A DNA stretch of 64,000 nucleotides, taken from Sialis fuliginosa (lineage: Eukaryota; Arthropoda; Insecta; Megaloptera; Sialidae). The stretch is from assembly GCA_961205875.1 (NCBI GenBank), contig OY540812.1, forward strand, positions 16,368,001 through 16,432,000, given 5' to 3'. This document shows positions 24,731-37,479 of this stretch, piece after piece. The notes beneath the pieces are model-generated. The model worked only from the letters and a program-made list of their open reading frames with translations. It had not been told where the DNA came from and searched no databases. Position numbers and translations under genes: made by a program. Every line of letters begins with the position of its first letter. Within the stretch, counting starts at the first letter, position 1.

Positions 24731-26080
24731 GACGTGTTTTTTGAGTTATTTTTACTATACTAAAGATATTGCTTCATTTGCGTGTAGTAAAGTACATTGT
24801 GTCTAACCTGCAATCTTATTTAAAATAATGTCATACTTTTACATATTTTCAAATTAATATATTTTATCGAACAAAACTACTTACTTTGTCATGTTAACCG
24901 TTACTTATCATACAATAACGTTAAAAATATTTAATAAAATTACTTCAAATATCTATATAACTACCCATCAAAAATTTCACAACCAAAACACATGACTACT
25001 CGTTGATTTCTGATATAATGTAGTGAGTTTTCTGTTTGAATTTTTTTCCTATTCTATTAAACTAAACTTTGTATTATCCCATAATAATGCCTGACATGTT
25101 CCATACTTTGTATATAGTTTTAATGGAATAAATTTATTATTATTATAATTTAAGACTAGACTCGTCACGTCTTGAATTTTTAACTGACAGTCTCGTCTTA
25201 GTACACGTGACGTGAGATTTAAATTAAATTATTTTTGTTTATTTATAATAAATAATATTTACATAATATTTTATAGTTATCAGCGAAACTAGAATCATTT
25301 TGAAATATTCGTGTCATGAAAATTTCAGCGCTATTGTATCGATCTGCTCTAATCAAAATTTAAGAGGCGAAAAGTTTTGTCTTGTACCTATGAAGCTCTA
25401 TAGGTATGAAAAACGTAACGATTCAATTATATATAAAATAACTAGTTGCTTATAGAATAGACCAAAATTGGATCTGTAATTGAAAAATGTAATATGAAGT
25501 TATATAAAGTAACATATAACAATGTTTTTTACTTCGTTCGTAATGTAACGAAAACAAATTCTAAATATAACAGAATGAAATGTGAGTGAGTTATCATATT
25601 AATATATTTTATTATAAATAATATACATAAAATGTACATATAAAAAATATTAACAATTGTATATAATATAAATATAAATATAATATAAAATAATTTACAA
25701 ATCTGTTTTTTTTCTATTTTAATATACGTAATTTGTAATTATAATGTAAATATAGCGTTTTAAAATTAATAATAATAATAAAAAATGCTTTTTAATATTT
25801 TCTTTCTTATAAATTCGTACCTGAATATTAATTTACATTAAATATTAATATATTGTTTCATGAAAATGTATTCTGTTTGTAAAGAAGTCCATGAATATAC
25901 ATAAACTTAATCATAAGTGACAAAATACATTCTTTTAAATGATGCATGTAAATATACATTTAATTTCGTGACTACAAAGAAAAAATAATAAAAGCTTCTT
26001 AAAAACAATTAATTATAAAATAAACATGAACTTCATCTGAATGTCACGCAAGTTATACTTATTATACTGAAATATATTTT
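24731..26080. other. AT-rich spacer, nothing recognised
   Basis: Highly AT-rich with AATATA-type simple sequence (25600-25800). No element ends or exons seen. Confidence 0.5.
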
Positions 26081-26743
26081 ACTGGCTGCAGGATCGTCTT
26101 TAACCTATTGAAGGCCCTGGGCACATTAGAATAATGGGGCCCCTATGACCTTGACAGAGCACTATTTTGTTAAAGAAAGTAGATAAGCAAGGTTCTAGAT
26201 TTATTTTTATTTCTTTACAGTCACATTAAATGAATAGATAATATAATATAGTCCACAAAAGTAACTCTTTTAGCATTCTCAGGTTAGTGTTTAAAAATCT
26301 ATGTTGATTGAAGTGGTACCCTTCTGATTTTCGGGCGAGAGTAGAGTAGCTTCGCGTATGCAAAAGATAATAAGCAAGTAGGTATTGTAGTCAGTCATTA
26401 ATGTCATTATCGTTTGATTTTTTTGAAATAAATATGTTTTTCGGTAATAAATATCGGTTATCGTTTGGTGATATGGGATCCCCTATCGATCGCGGGGCCC
26501 TGGGCACGTGCCCAGAGTGCCCAGTGGGAAAGAGGGGCCTGACTGGCTGTTACCTACGATTTCATCCGCGTGGAATTTGTATTTTTTTATATAATTTCAT
26601 ATAGGTAATTTCGGGATAGACAGTAGCCTATGTCCTTTCTCAGGGTGCAAGCTATCTTTCTACCAAATTTCATCAAGATGGTTTAACCGTGGAAAGGTTA
26701 CAGACAGATAGAGTTACTTTCGAATTTATAATATTAGTATGGA
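26081..26743 (-). mobile_element. Short Helitron derivative, split by a hAT MITE
   Basis: On the minus strand the element starts TCCATACTAATATTATAAAT at 26743, preceded by A, a well-known Helitron 5' end in animals. It continues through CTGTCTGTAACC and ACCAAATTTCAT-like blocks to a decayed 3' end with GGTAACAGCCAG (consensus ends CTAGT). Without the inserted hAT MITE it is about 200 bp. Helitron features: TC start, CTRRT-like end, A/T target. Confidence 0.65.
26089..26541. mobile_element. hAT MITE inserted in the Helitron derivative
   Basis: Starts CAGGATCGTC and ends GGGGCCTG, flanked by a perfect 8-bp duplication ACTGGCTG (26081-26088, 26542-26549). Removing it rejoins the Helitron end. 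AAGGCCCTGGGCAC at the left and GGGGCCCTGGGCACGTGCCC at the right are the GC-rich subterminal blocks typical of a large insect hAT MITE group. Confidence 0.85.
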
Positions 26744-28200
26744 TGAAAGATATAGTTTTACTTTATACCATAAGTAAACATTTGATATTGATGCAATTTT
26801 TTGTTAAAACTATATAAAAACTTTATAAAAAATCAACTACGTTATACATATCTCTAATTAATAGAATTTCTTAAAAGTCATTTTTGTCCGTTTCATGACA
26901 CTATTTGCATTGAAAAAGGACAGTGGGTATGATGAAACGGACTAGGGTACATAAGTTGTACTTAAAAAATATGTATAATTTAATTCAAACCTAACAAACA
27001 ATGAGATATATTTTGAGATCTATAATCATTTTTCGATCTAGTATTTGTATTATTAATAAATACTTAAGTACTTAATTAAAAAATGTTGCTTCATCAAGTC
27101 AAATTGTTTATTTAATTATAATTATTGCAAAATAAGTTCTATTTATAGCATTTTAAACATTTCAGCCAGTCAACATTATTATATTACAATCAACATTACT
27201 ATTTAAATAAACGTCCGTTTCAATGAATGGACATCTGTCCGATTCAATGCCTAATAAGTAACCTTTAAAATTATTTGACAAACTTCATCTACACAGTAAC
27301 TTACCATTAACGTTCGACTCAAATAAATGCAATATTACACAAAATATTAAAAATACAATAAGTGTAATATCTCACTTTTGGAATCTTTTTCAAAAAAGTA
27401 TTTTTTTAGTTTTTTTTACGACGAAAACTTATATTGTCAATACAAACATAGCATATGGAACTAAACAAATATCATTTTTATGGAGCTTAGTGATGCTAAT
27501 AACAAAATTTGAATTAATTCCTTCGGATTGTTTCGATGGAACAGACATTAATTGACATAGACAACAGTAATATATTTATAGATATTTATGATTTATCAAT
27601 TTAAAAGTTTTATTTACCTGATATGGAATTGTGTATCACTCATATTTACGTAATAACTTACAAACTCACATTTTATATACAATTTTTTCACATGAAACAT
27701 GATTTTTTATTAAAGAAAATATTTGTTTGCTCTTTAAAATGAGGTTATTTATTGTTTTTGCACCAGTTTTCCAAAAATATTATGTTAATACTACAAAAAT
27801 GCTGGATACATAATACATTATTTCTCAATAAGCTTTACAATAATTCCCTTTCAGTTGTTTTATTTTGTTTGAACTAATACAGTGGATATAAAATTTTATC
27901 GTTTAGATTATTGTGCTTTTAATGGATTAAAGGGATAATTAAAATTATCAGATATTAAATAAAAATCACTTACTTAACTAATATTATAATAACTTTATAT
28001 TTTATAACTTTATATTTATTTTTAGTATCTAACATATTCCATACCTGTACTAGGTGACTGTTTGAATAACTTTTTTTATTATTTATTATTATTATTATTA
28101 TATGTACTAGTTGAAGTTTTAAGAAAATCGTTATAATGAACCTAGATTTGTCTATTTTAAAACGTATGTTTAGGTAAAAAATCCGAAAATTTTAGAATAC
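26744..28200. other. AT-rich spacer, nothing recognised
   Basis: Short repeats of GTCCGTTTCA occur at 26887 and 27212 but no element ends or coding sequence were found. Confidence 0.5.
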
Positions 28201-28204
28201 ACTA

Positions 28205-28823
28205 CATGGGCTGAAAAGTCTTTGGCCTGACTGTTTCACCGCAAAGAAGAATTTTTTCATGCGATTTGTGACAATGGATGAAACATGGATCCATTACTAC
28301 ATACTGGAATCCAATCGGCAGTTAGCAGAATGGTTATTGCTTGATGAAAGCCGTCCGAAACGCCCAAAAACACAACAGTCATGGTAAAACAATCAACAAA
28401 GAATATTACTGTGCATTACTGAATCGATTGGATGATGAAATCAAGGCAAACGGCCGCAAATGGTGACGAAAAAAATACTGTTTCTCCAAGACAAAGCACC
28501 ATCTCACAAGGCTCACGTTACGACCGATAAATTGAAGGAATGGCGCTATGAATTGGTTCTGCACCCACTGTTTTCCCCTTTTTTCCGAAATTAAAAATGT
28601 GGCTCTCTGGAAAAAGATTTTACTCTAATGAAAAGGTTGAGTTAGAAACAAGCGCCTATTTTGAGGGACTACACGCGAACCACTATAAGGCCGGTATCGA
28701 AATGTTAGAGGATCGTTAGAACAAGTGCATTACTGTAGATAGAGATTATGTCAAAGAATAAGAGTTTTTTCATTAAAAAAATAGTTTTTTTTTATTGTTA
28801 GGCCAAACACTTTTCAGCACATG
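28205..28823 (+). pseudogene. Truncated mariner transposon
   Basis: Terminal inverted repeats CATGGGCTGAAAAGTCTTTG and CAAACACTTTTCAGCACATG are bounded by TA on both sides. Inside is the C-terminal ~60% of a mariner transposase: RFVTMDETWIHYY (first catalytic Asp), VLFLQDKAPSHKAHVTTDKL (second Asp region), then LSGKRFYSNEKVELETSAYF and HYKAGIEMLEDR near the C-terminus. The helix-turn-helix half is missing, frames shift between blocks, and the third catalytic Asp region (normally PDLAPSD) is lost. Inactive, but with both ends kept it could have been mobilised in trans. Confidence 0.88.
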
Positions 28824-30285
28824 TAGTTTGTAAATGTTTTCGTCTTATATTAATACCAAAATATCTAATGGTAATTAAAATCAAATTATATGTTAATCTG
28901 TAGGCTCTGTGCAATTAAATATTTTTAGGTTTATTATTTTATTTATTCATATACGATGTTTTACAAATAATACAACACATTTTTATGTTTTGAACTTTTT
29001 ATCTATCTACCTATTTGTTTGTTACGATCAAACTCGAAAACATCCGCCTATGCTTTAATGGAACTTTACTTGTTAGTTTACGTTAGATATTATTAGGTTA
29101 CTATATCAAAAGTTGATATGTTAAATTTAACACGTACCTACCTACAGAGAATTAGTGAATTACTGCCGAATTGATTTTTGTGGGATTTTCATTGCTACAC
29201 AGCGTCGAGGTAGTGATAAAATAAATATTGAGCGGTAGAGATTTGAATAGGGTAGCCAAATAGACGCTAGCGAAGCTGTGATATTAAACTAGTGGAAACT
29301 TCCTTAGTTAATACTAGTCAATAGTTTAGCAATACTATTAGATATGGGTAGATGATAATTTAATTGTTATTATAATAAAGAACTATTATACTAATGTAAT
29401 TACTATTTTCGACAATTTATTAATAAACTTATTGTCAACCACTGTCGTTGTTGAATTATGAATGTAATAAAATACATGTTATTTGCTATACGCAAGGAAA
29501 TGTATCGTGTATCATTATTACGTTAAAGCCACACCTTTGAACAATATAAATATATAGTATGCGCTAAAAGTTATACCTATGTATCTGTCGTGACATTTGT
29601 TTACATGATTTATTTGTTTTTTTCTTTAAAATTCAAAACGTGATAAGTAATAACAGAAAGAGAATAATGGTCCTTGGAGATATAAAAAAACATACAAGTC
29701 TATATCCTTCGGGATTTTACTTCATATTAAATATAAATTTTTAATACTTATTTGCTTTATTAAATTTAAAAAAACGGTAAGTAAAAAATATTTTATTAAC
29801 ATTATATGTATATTTTTTATCTAAAAGACGGTTGTCCTGTTCAGAAAACTTGATTACGTTTTTTCTTTCTTCTTATTATATTTTATTTTTATTTTTCATT
29901 TTATTTTTTTCTCCCTAAGCCTAAATTTTAATTCTAGACATAGACACGGGGGTACGAAGATGGATAGGATTTGCTGGATAGGATACAATTTCGTTATTTC
30001 AGCACTGTTTTTTAGTCGACCTGGTTTGTGAATTATGCATACTTTTGTAAAAAATCAGACATTTATTTTTAATTGGTGAAAAAAAATATCCGAATTAAAT
30101 TATTAATTAAAACAAACCAGCTATGTACCTAAAAGGCTTAGCTTCCGCTTCCTCAGTCGTGCACCCCTGACTCTTCCGCTTAAGACACCATGGAGCGGTA
30201 GGTGATCTAACCTTAGAGAACACAATAATATTTTATTTTAAGTAAGATGAACTCGACATCAGTAATTAACTTTTACTTTGAGATT
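28824..30285. other. AT-rich spacer, nothing recognised
   Basis: No repeat ends or exons seen. The GC-richer stretch near 30120-30210 has no open frame of note. Confidence 0.5.
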
Positions 30286-30928
30286 ATACAGTGCGTTCAC
30301 GATGAAAGGAACAAATTCGTTTAAAATTCAGGTAATTATTTTGTGCAAAAACGCTCGGACCCGTCGATTAGTATTTTTAGTTGCGGATTTTTTGACATAA
30401 GAAAATTGTATACAGGGTGTCTCAGGAAAAACATATGCAGTCATCATTGATTTTTTTAAATGGAACATCCTATATATTATACCAAGAAAAAAAAAAGTTC
30501 AATGTTTTTTTTTTTTTCTTCTTTTTTTCTTTTTTTTGCAATACCAGGATGTTTTTGTTGGCTTTTAAAAAAATGTTCAAAGTTTATTTTTTCAATATAA
30601 ACATTTTATTTGATTTGTGTGTATTTCAAAATGTCAATTTTCAAACGTCATTATTCCAAAAACCACTGATTTTAGAGATATAATATACTGTACAAAAAGT
30701 GTTCAGAATTTATCGCACAATTTAAAAATGGTATAATATATAGGGTGTTCCATTTAAAAAAATCAATGATGACTGCATATGTTTTTCCTGAGACACCCTG
30801 TATACAATTTTCTTATGTCAAAAAATCCGCAACTAAAAATACTAATCGACGGGTCCGAGCGTTTTTGCACAAAATAATTACCTATTTTAAACGAATTTGT
30901 TCCTTTCATCGTGAACGCACTCTGTATA
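30286..30928. mobile_element. Foldback MITE with ~195-bp arms
   Basis: Left arm 30286-30480 and right arm about 30735-30928 are close inverted repeats. Shared blocks include GTGCGTTCACGATGAAAGGA, AAAACGCTCGGACCCGTCGA and CAGGGTGTCTCAGGAAAAAC. The ends are TATACAGTGCG / CGCACTCTGTATA. The short open frame inside (30417-30683) is low-complexity and not a gene. Confidence 0.8.
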
Positions 30929-33640
30929 TAAATTTTATGTTATACAGGAATAATTTAAAAAAAAAATGTATCTGATTTAATCTTTTAGTTTTTTGTGCTT
31001 ACTCCACCATGCTACCACTATTTTATATTTATCATACACCAAATATCATTTTTTTTTTTTATTATTTACGTATAAATTTATTATCATTATTATTATAGTG
31101 GTAAATTGATTAATGTTTGAAATTTCATAAAGCCCATTCTGTCCTGTCATTGTAATTAAATTTTATCTAACCTAATACTCCTGTCACAAGCTAACAAATG
31201 GGTTGGTAAAAGTTTTACAAATAAATAATTTTACCTTCATTCCGTTCGGAAAAATCAACACGAATATAAATTATACTGACGCGGCTGAAAAAAGTTTCAT
31301 ATACGAAATTTTTTTTGTTATTGGAATGCAGATCCCAACGGATAAAATTTTTGATAATAACGGTCAGAAATAAAGTGATCTTTTTTTAAAATAATTTATG
31401 GCGGAAAACTTTTGTGGTAATTGAAGAAAAACGTATAAATGTGTATAACTAACAATAAGTTTGTGTTAATTGCTGAAAATATTTATTTGCTTGTTATAAT
31501 TTTAACTTTATTTTGCACATCGTTCAGTTTGTTACAAGTTCTAATTATTATTTTTTATGTAAAACTGTGAAGACCCGTTTCAAACTTAACTGCATATTCT
31601 TTTATTTAAGACAGTAATTAGGCTAGGATAAAAAAAATTCCTTTTTTTAAATAAAAAATTTTTTGCTGTCGATTTTTTGTGTAGGTATAGTACAATTTTA
31701 TTTATCTTATAAAATATTTTTTCCAAAAACAAATCAAAATTAAATAAAACTAAGCGATTAGGTAATACTGGTCATTTTAAGTTATATAACACTACTTTTC
31801 TTAACGGCTGTAGGAAAAAAAATCAAGGTATATAATGACAAGGTAGTCTCAATAGTTTCTTGACCAATCAGCATTGACGCTGGAATATATTCAAATGTTA
31901 TAAATGTATAATAGAATATCAATTACAAAAATATTTATTTATTATTGTTTTCGTATTTTTTTTGATATTTCAACGACACAATACAAAGTAAAAATTCGAC
32001 ATTGTAAAATTATAAAAAAGCTTTATTACCAAAGTTGTAGAAAATGTTAATTCGAAACAAAAAACATTTTATTGGGTTCGGGACAAATTATATTGTGTTA
32101 CATTTTAACTTCTTTAGTAAATACAATAACTTTATTTGAATGATTAATTTTGTTTTAATTAACTCGAGTCCATGTTATTACTTAACCTACATATATACAA
32201 GGCTCACTTCTCACTGTTTTCTGTAAAACTTTTTGGAGACTTATTGAACTTAAAATATTTAGTATTTTGTTTTGAACAAAGGTTTAAATCCCACCGATTA
32301 ATTCCGGTTCACTAAATACGGAAACAACACAAAGGGAAATTCAACGGAAGTAATAATTATTGTGTTATAGTAAAGTTTACAAAGTATAATTTGTATATTT
32401 TTAGATAAGAATTTCCTGAGGACTTTATATTGAAATTTATTTATTTTATATTAAATTATCAATGTAAGAATATTGAAGACTGTAGCTGTAGACATATGCA
32501 TCCTTAAAATTTTCGAAGTTGAGTTTTTAGTCTTTGAGTCTGTGTCGTTTCACACACGAGATTTTGGAAAATTTGAGAATTATTTATTTATTTTTTTGTT
32601 CTAAGTAAACTCTGTTTTATCTGATAGGAATGTGGTTTTTTAACGTATTTAGAACAGCCGGTCGCGCGACATTCGCCGATTTCAAAATATACAGGTAAAA
32701 AACACATAAATAATCTATTCATTTTTTTGCTGTGATAATATTTTCTGAAGTTATTTAGAATTTTAAGTTGGATACGAGTGATAAAACATTTTGATCAAGT
32801 GATGAGTTACTATCACTTTTTTTTGCCAATTTCGCTGTACAAATATATTTTATATCAATTACATAAATTTTAATTAGCGTTTAAATTAATTTCCTGCTAA
32901 ATTAATCTTTTTTGATTTTAATTGATTTATAAACATTAAACACAATATGGTCATTTTGTTTTCATTATTTGATTTTATAATAATATTTAGATTCAAAAGA
33001 ATTTATTTCAGCCAAAATGTTTCATTTAATTAATAACAAATATAGATATTATTGTATCGTTACGAAATACATATATGTTTAATTGATATTAATATGTTTA
33101 GGTTTTTTTTATAATTTTTCAAATGTGTTTTTGTTTCAAAAATATGTATATGTTATGTTATCATAGTAAAAAGAATTGTTATTACTGTTCAGTGTTTAGT
33201 GATGTTAAAAAATGTAATGCTCTTCATTTATTTGTTAGATCATCATGTTATTTACTTTCTCAGGTTAAATATAAACATTTTAACGATTTTATTAACAAAG
33301 TAAATATTATTTATAAATATAAATGACCTTTATGTTCACGAGTTATGACAATATTATAACATTTCTATTTTTGGTGTACTCAGAAAACGTGGAAACATTG
33401 TCTATTTAAAGTAATAGCTTTAAATTCCTTGAGTCATTTTTTGAACTTATATTATAGGTATAGATAGACATATATTGTTTTTGGATTGAATTTTTTTAAA
33501 GATATTTTATTTAACTTAATTAATTCAATGACTTTAGCTAAAAATTTAAATAATGTTTCTAGCTAAAAACTCAATTTCGAAAATTTTGAGAGTTACTACC
33601 CGTTAATTAGAATAAGAAAAAGGTATATATGTATATGTAT
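30929..33640. other. AT-rich spacer with one possible mini-exon
   Basis: No repeat ends recognised. The only non-random-looking stretch is the small GC-rich segment at 32628-32693, listed separately. Confidence 0.45.
32628..32693 (+). other. Possible mini-exon (unproven)
   Basis: A GC-rich 66-bp stretch sits between an acceptor-like TTTTATCTGATAG and a donor-like ACAG/GTAAAA. It contains ATG and an open frame MWFFNVFRTAGRATFADFKIY up to the donor. The composition contrasts with the surroundings, but the protein is not recognised and no partner exon was found. It could equally be chance. Confidence 0.2.
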
Positions 33641-34470
33641 ACAGCTTGAGTCATATCAGGTAGAACAAACTTGAATAGTTGATCGAGAAAAATATTTTAA
33701 GAAAAAAAGGTCATATAAACATGTGTCCGGAAATTTTCCGTGAGGAAGCAACAGATTCCCAAAGATTTAGATTATAAATTATTGAAATAAGTTTTTATTT
33801 AATATTTTGAGAACCCGTTGTGACACAGTTATGAAATTTTATAATCGGTTTTTATTAAACACATATTAATACTAAACCGATTATAAAATGTGTATATCTG
33901 GACCTGAAACGGAAAGATCGAGTGAAAGTTTTGAAATCGGAGAACAATTTTTCTTTAATAAATGATTGCAAAGCTTCTCGTATCTTCGATAATAAAACAA
34001 ATCATTACAAAGTACAACGCATTTTATTCATCATTGAATAAAAATCACAATTGCCATGGAAAACTAAAATAATATGTTTGTTAGCCGAGACGTCAGCCAA
34101 AACTACAACAATCACTCGTGTGCAATATTATATTCAAATCAAGTGAGCTTTGGAAAAAAGAATGGTTGATGTTTAAAATTTTTATATTTATTAAATTCGT
34201 TGCTTATTTTTTTAATGTATAACAGCAATACCGGCTTTATGGAGGGAGGCTGGGCAACCATTCAGGGTGCTAGTTCAAAAAGGGCGGTGGGTGGCCACAT
34301 CGAGAAAAACTTAAATTCTAGTAGAATTTTTGTCTCTTTAGTTAACGATCACAAAGCTTCTAGTATCTTCGATATGACTAGGACGCAAAATAAATAATTT
34401 CGAATAAGTAAATGGAGAATATATCAGAACAATAAATATCGAAGGTATGAGAAGCTTTGTAATCGTTTAA
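33640..34470. mobile_element. Cluster of nested short inverted-repeat elements
   Basis: Three layers are visible. GAGTCATATCAGGTAGAACA (33648) and CATGTGTCCGGAAATTTTCC (33720) recur inverted at 36140-36240. A 15-bp hairpin TTTTATAATCGGTTT..AAACCGATTATAAAA lies at 33837-33890. AACGATCACAAAGCTTCTAG (34343) pairs with AGAAGCTTTGTAATCGTT (34451), and a direct relative is at 33962. Outer limits uncertain. Confidence 0.5.
34225..34320. repeat. hAT-like MITE fragment, CCGGCTTTAG family
   Basis: Left end CAATACCGGCTTTA followed by GGGAGGCTGGGCAACC and CAGGGTGCTAG matches the copies at 7496 and 11491. No right end was found, so it is truncated. Confidence 0.55.
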
Positions 34471-35022
34471 AAAAAATTATAATTATAGATAGAAAGGCAG
34501 TGTATAGTTTTTAAGTGATCATTTAACAACATTAATATACAATATTAATAATACAATTATTACGTTAATTCTATATTAAGTATTTCGGGGAATTATACAA
34601 TTGCTCAATTTCAATTTAAATTATGAACAGAAACCATATTCTGAAATTAGTTTTGATATAGTAATACAAATGTATATAAGCTGTCTAAAATACTCGTTAC
34701 TAAATGCCTTTAACAAACTTCCGGATTAACAAAATGTAGCTACTTATAAAATTTATTACAGGAAAGGTCGGTACAAAGTATAGAATAAATAAATCTGAAG
34801 TTCTGTACATGAGCATGTAAATTGGTAATTTTCACATACTGACTATGTAACATATTTGGAAGTTATAGTTCCCCATTTTTTAAATTTTCTTTAGGTGCAT
34901 ACATATGTATAATGTATAATATGTACTATGTACCTATATGTATTGATTAATATAGTTCAGAATTGTTTCAATTTAAATTATTGTATAAATAATTTGAGGA
35001 CTTTTCTGAATCGCATACATAT
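34471..35022. other. AT-rich spacer, nothing recognised
   Basis: Contains a TATGTATAATG-type simple stretch near 34900; no genes or element ends. Confidence 0.5.
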
Positions 35023-35256
35023 ACAGGGCCCGGCATAAGTCAGTTATCACTGCCAGAAAACAAAATTGTCGGTTACTGTGGTTATGCCGCCATGGCAGCC
35101 CGTATAAAGTACGGCAGTTTGAACACAGAATGTAACATTTAAACCGTCATTACTTTTGTATCGAAATTACCAATTAATAAACCATGTTTCTTTATGCTCT
35201 TCTTTTCTTTTTGTTCTGTGTGCAAATTGGTTAACTGATTTATTCTGGGCACTGTA
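35023..35256. mobile_element. MITE with TACAGNGCCC ends
   Basis: Inverted ends TACAGGGCCCGGCATAAGTC and GATTTATTCTGGGCACTGTA continue into GTTA / TAAC, about 25 bp with a few mismatches. The ~180-bp interior is non-coding. Confidence 0.65.
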
Positions 35257-36480
35257 TATATTATATGTAATATGTAGAAATTGGAAAAATAGTTGTTATT
35301 TTCAATGAAATAGTTACTAGTTGAATTTTTGGCAAAACTTCAGTATCCGACGTACACTCTGATTTGATATTTTTATTTGGTGGCAATACTGTATTTGGGT
35401 GATGCGCGCGCATATGAGTTGTGTCAGTGACAGAATGGTGCTCAAACGGTGGAATATATGCGACCGCCAATACATTGTAATATAATATTAATAAACTCAT
35501 TATGTTTATCAACATAATATAACTGATTATTATCTTTAGTATATTTTTTACTATTTACATATATATTTTCATTCATTCATTATGTGTATCATGTTGTTAC
35601 TTATTATACATATAGTATATTTTATATATTTTTTTTATAAATACGCGATTTTCACCAATGTAATGTGTAATAACTCTGATTTGATTCGTTTTTGGTCCCT
35701 AGTGGGACCGTCCTGTGATTCAAACTCAGGCATGAAACTGGAGAAAATTAATTAATTAATTATTTAATTTTAAGTTTGATACAGGGTTTAGTATTAATAA
35801 GTGTTATCGATATCCAGTATCAACTAATAGTTATTTTGACCAGGGTTCAGTGGGTCCAGGGGGACCGTCGATTTTTATACTAGCTTTTTGTCTTATTTTT
35901 TGTCATAGAACAAGAATATACATTTATTTTTTGTAATTTGAAGCATCCGTATTAAGTAAAATTCTGTATGCTTTCTTTTGCATCGATATTTCTCGCAAAC
36001 GGTTTATCCTATAATAAATAAGTAAAGTATATTTTTGTGTATTTTGTGCCATACAGTGTTATTCAAATGTCTAACTCAGGAAAAAATTAGAGAACAAAAA
36101 AATACTAGATAAAAATCGAAGGGCCCACTGGGCCACTGGCTCATGAAAAATTTTCGGACACATGTTCATATAATGTTTTTTGCTTAAAATATTTTTCTCA
36201 ATCCACGGTTCAAGTTTGTTCCACCTGATATGACTCACCCTGTATATTGATAAACATAATAATATTTATATATTGATAAACATAATAAGTAAGTTTATTA
36301 ATATAATACAATATTATATTACAATGTATTGGCGGTCGCATATATTCCACCGTTTGAGCACCATTCGGTCACTGACAACTCACATGCGCGCGCATCACTC
36401 AAATACAGTATTGCCACCAAATAAAAATATCAAATCAGAGTGTACGTCGGATACTGAAGTTTTGCCAAAAGTGTCGCAAA
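35257..36480. repeat. Large inverted repeat with ~220-bp arms
   Basis: 35315-35520 and 36250-36475 are reverse complements. Shared blocks include GGCGGTCGCATATATTCCAC and GAGTGTACGTCGGATACTGA, with a GCGCGCAT core. The ~730-bp loop holds GTGGGACCGTCC, GGGGGACCGTCG and GGGCCCACTGGGCC motifs and, near its right side, a TGTGTCCGAAAA-family end. The open frames in the two arms are the same sequence read from each side, not genes. Confidence 0.75.
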
Positions 36481-36896
36481 TAGTTTAAAAATAGTTGGAA
36501 AGGTAGTTGCAAATAAATTTCAAATCGTGTTCAATCAAACCAGTTTTTTGAAAACGGTGGAGATATGTAATAAAAATGACAATAAATGTATTTTTCCGCA
36601 ATAGTTGAAAAACTATGTTTCCAATCTCTAGTAATATGCAATAAATTATTATATGTAGCTACGTAGAAACTCATTCAAAAAGTAAAATATCAATTTTGTC
36701 AACTGTTTTTTTTACTACAATCAATCGTTTTCATACATAGTAATACATAGATATATAATATATAGATTAACCCCCAGTTTTATCAAACTATGTTATTATT
36801 AATAGCCATAAAAATCTCCATATGGACTAATCAGAACCCAGTATTTGCTATTTCACAGATGCGTACCAAGCTGTCAACACAAACAAACTGATAACA

Positions 36897-37012
36897 TATA
36901 CTCTATTTCATTTAAAAATACAGTGGTTGCCGTGATTTTTGACGGTAAAATTAACGATTCGTACCGTCAAAACCCCAGCAATCACTGCATTCTTAAATGA
37001 AATAGAGTATAG
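36897..37012. ncRNA. Compact hairpin, ~50-bp arms (miRNA-like or MITE)
   Basis: Left arm TATACTCTATTTCATTTAAA..GACGGTA and right arm TACCGTC..TTTAAATGAAATAGAGTATA-like pair around a ~15-nt loop with a few bulges. Size and imperfect pairing resemble an animal pre-miRNA, but a tiny foldback MITE fits as well. Repeats of it elsewhere in the window were not seen. Confidence 0.4.
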
Positions 37013-37329
37013 ATAGACATTAGTATATTTTCTAATAGTAAATCGAAAATTTCTCAAAAGAAAATTTTACATAATGTTACAAAATCAATAAAATAAGTTG
37101 CATAAAAGTTTTCTAAATTTTATAACTTATTCAAACAATTGTTTTTCTACTTTCGTAAAATCCAATGCAATGGATTTCAGACATTGCAGACTTACAATTC
37201 TCTGTAAAGCTGTTAAAACAATCTTTATTCTAGAATCGTGAATCAGTAAGTCCTGTACGATTATAAGATATTTTGCAAGAGAACATTTTCTTTGTACCTA
37301 ATTCTTTATGATGCTTATGTACAATTCAG

Positions 37330-37460
37330 ACATTTTATTTCGAAATAAATAATTTTAAACTAAAAATATAAACCTTAACCACAATAAAACAATGTCACGA
37401 CACATGTTTCGACTTCACAAGAAGTCCTCATCAAGAGCCTAAAAGTTCCATTCTGGAACT
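37330..37460 (-). pseudogene. Penelope-like element terminal relic with hammerhead-like fold
   Basis: On the minus strand GGCTCTTGATGAG is followed by a perfect six-pair stem GACTTC TTGT GAAGTC, then GAAA, a short ACA..TGT stem, and CATTGTTTTATT. The same order occurs downstream of the GIY-YIG frame at 40380-40445, tying this piece to Penelope-like elements. In hammerhead terms the core reads UUGAUGA instead of CUGAUGA, with one extra G before stem II. A second small hairpin AGTTCCATTCTGGAACT adjoins it. Confidence 0.5.
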
Positions 37461-37479
37461 GTTTTCAATAATTAACTTT

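Noticed and set aside
26560-26743. SINE 3' end
   Set aside because: No tRNA-like promoter boxes or poly-A tail; the TCCATACTAAT start with A before it fits a Helitron terminus on the minus strand better.
30417-30683. 88-codon plus-strand frame
   Set aside because: Poly-Phe low complexity inside a foldback MITE.
35261-36488. Two 70-84-codon frames with similar protein sequence as paralogous genes
   Set aside because: They are the two arms of one inverted repeat, read toward each other.
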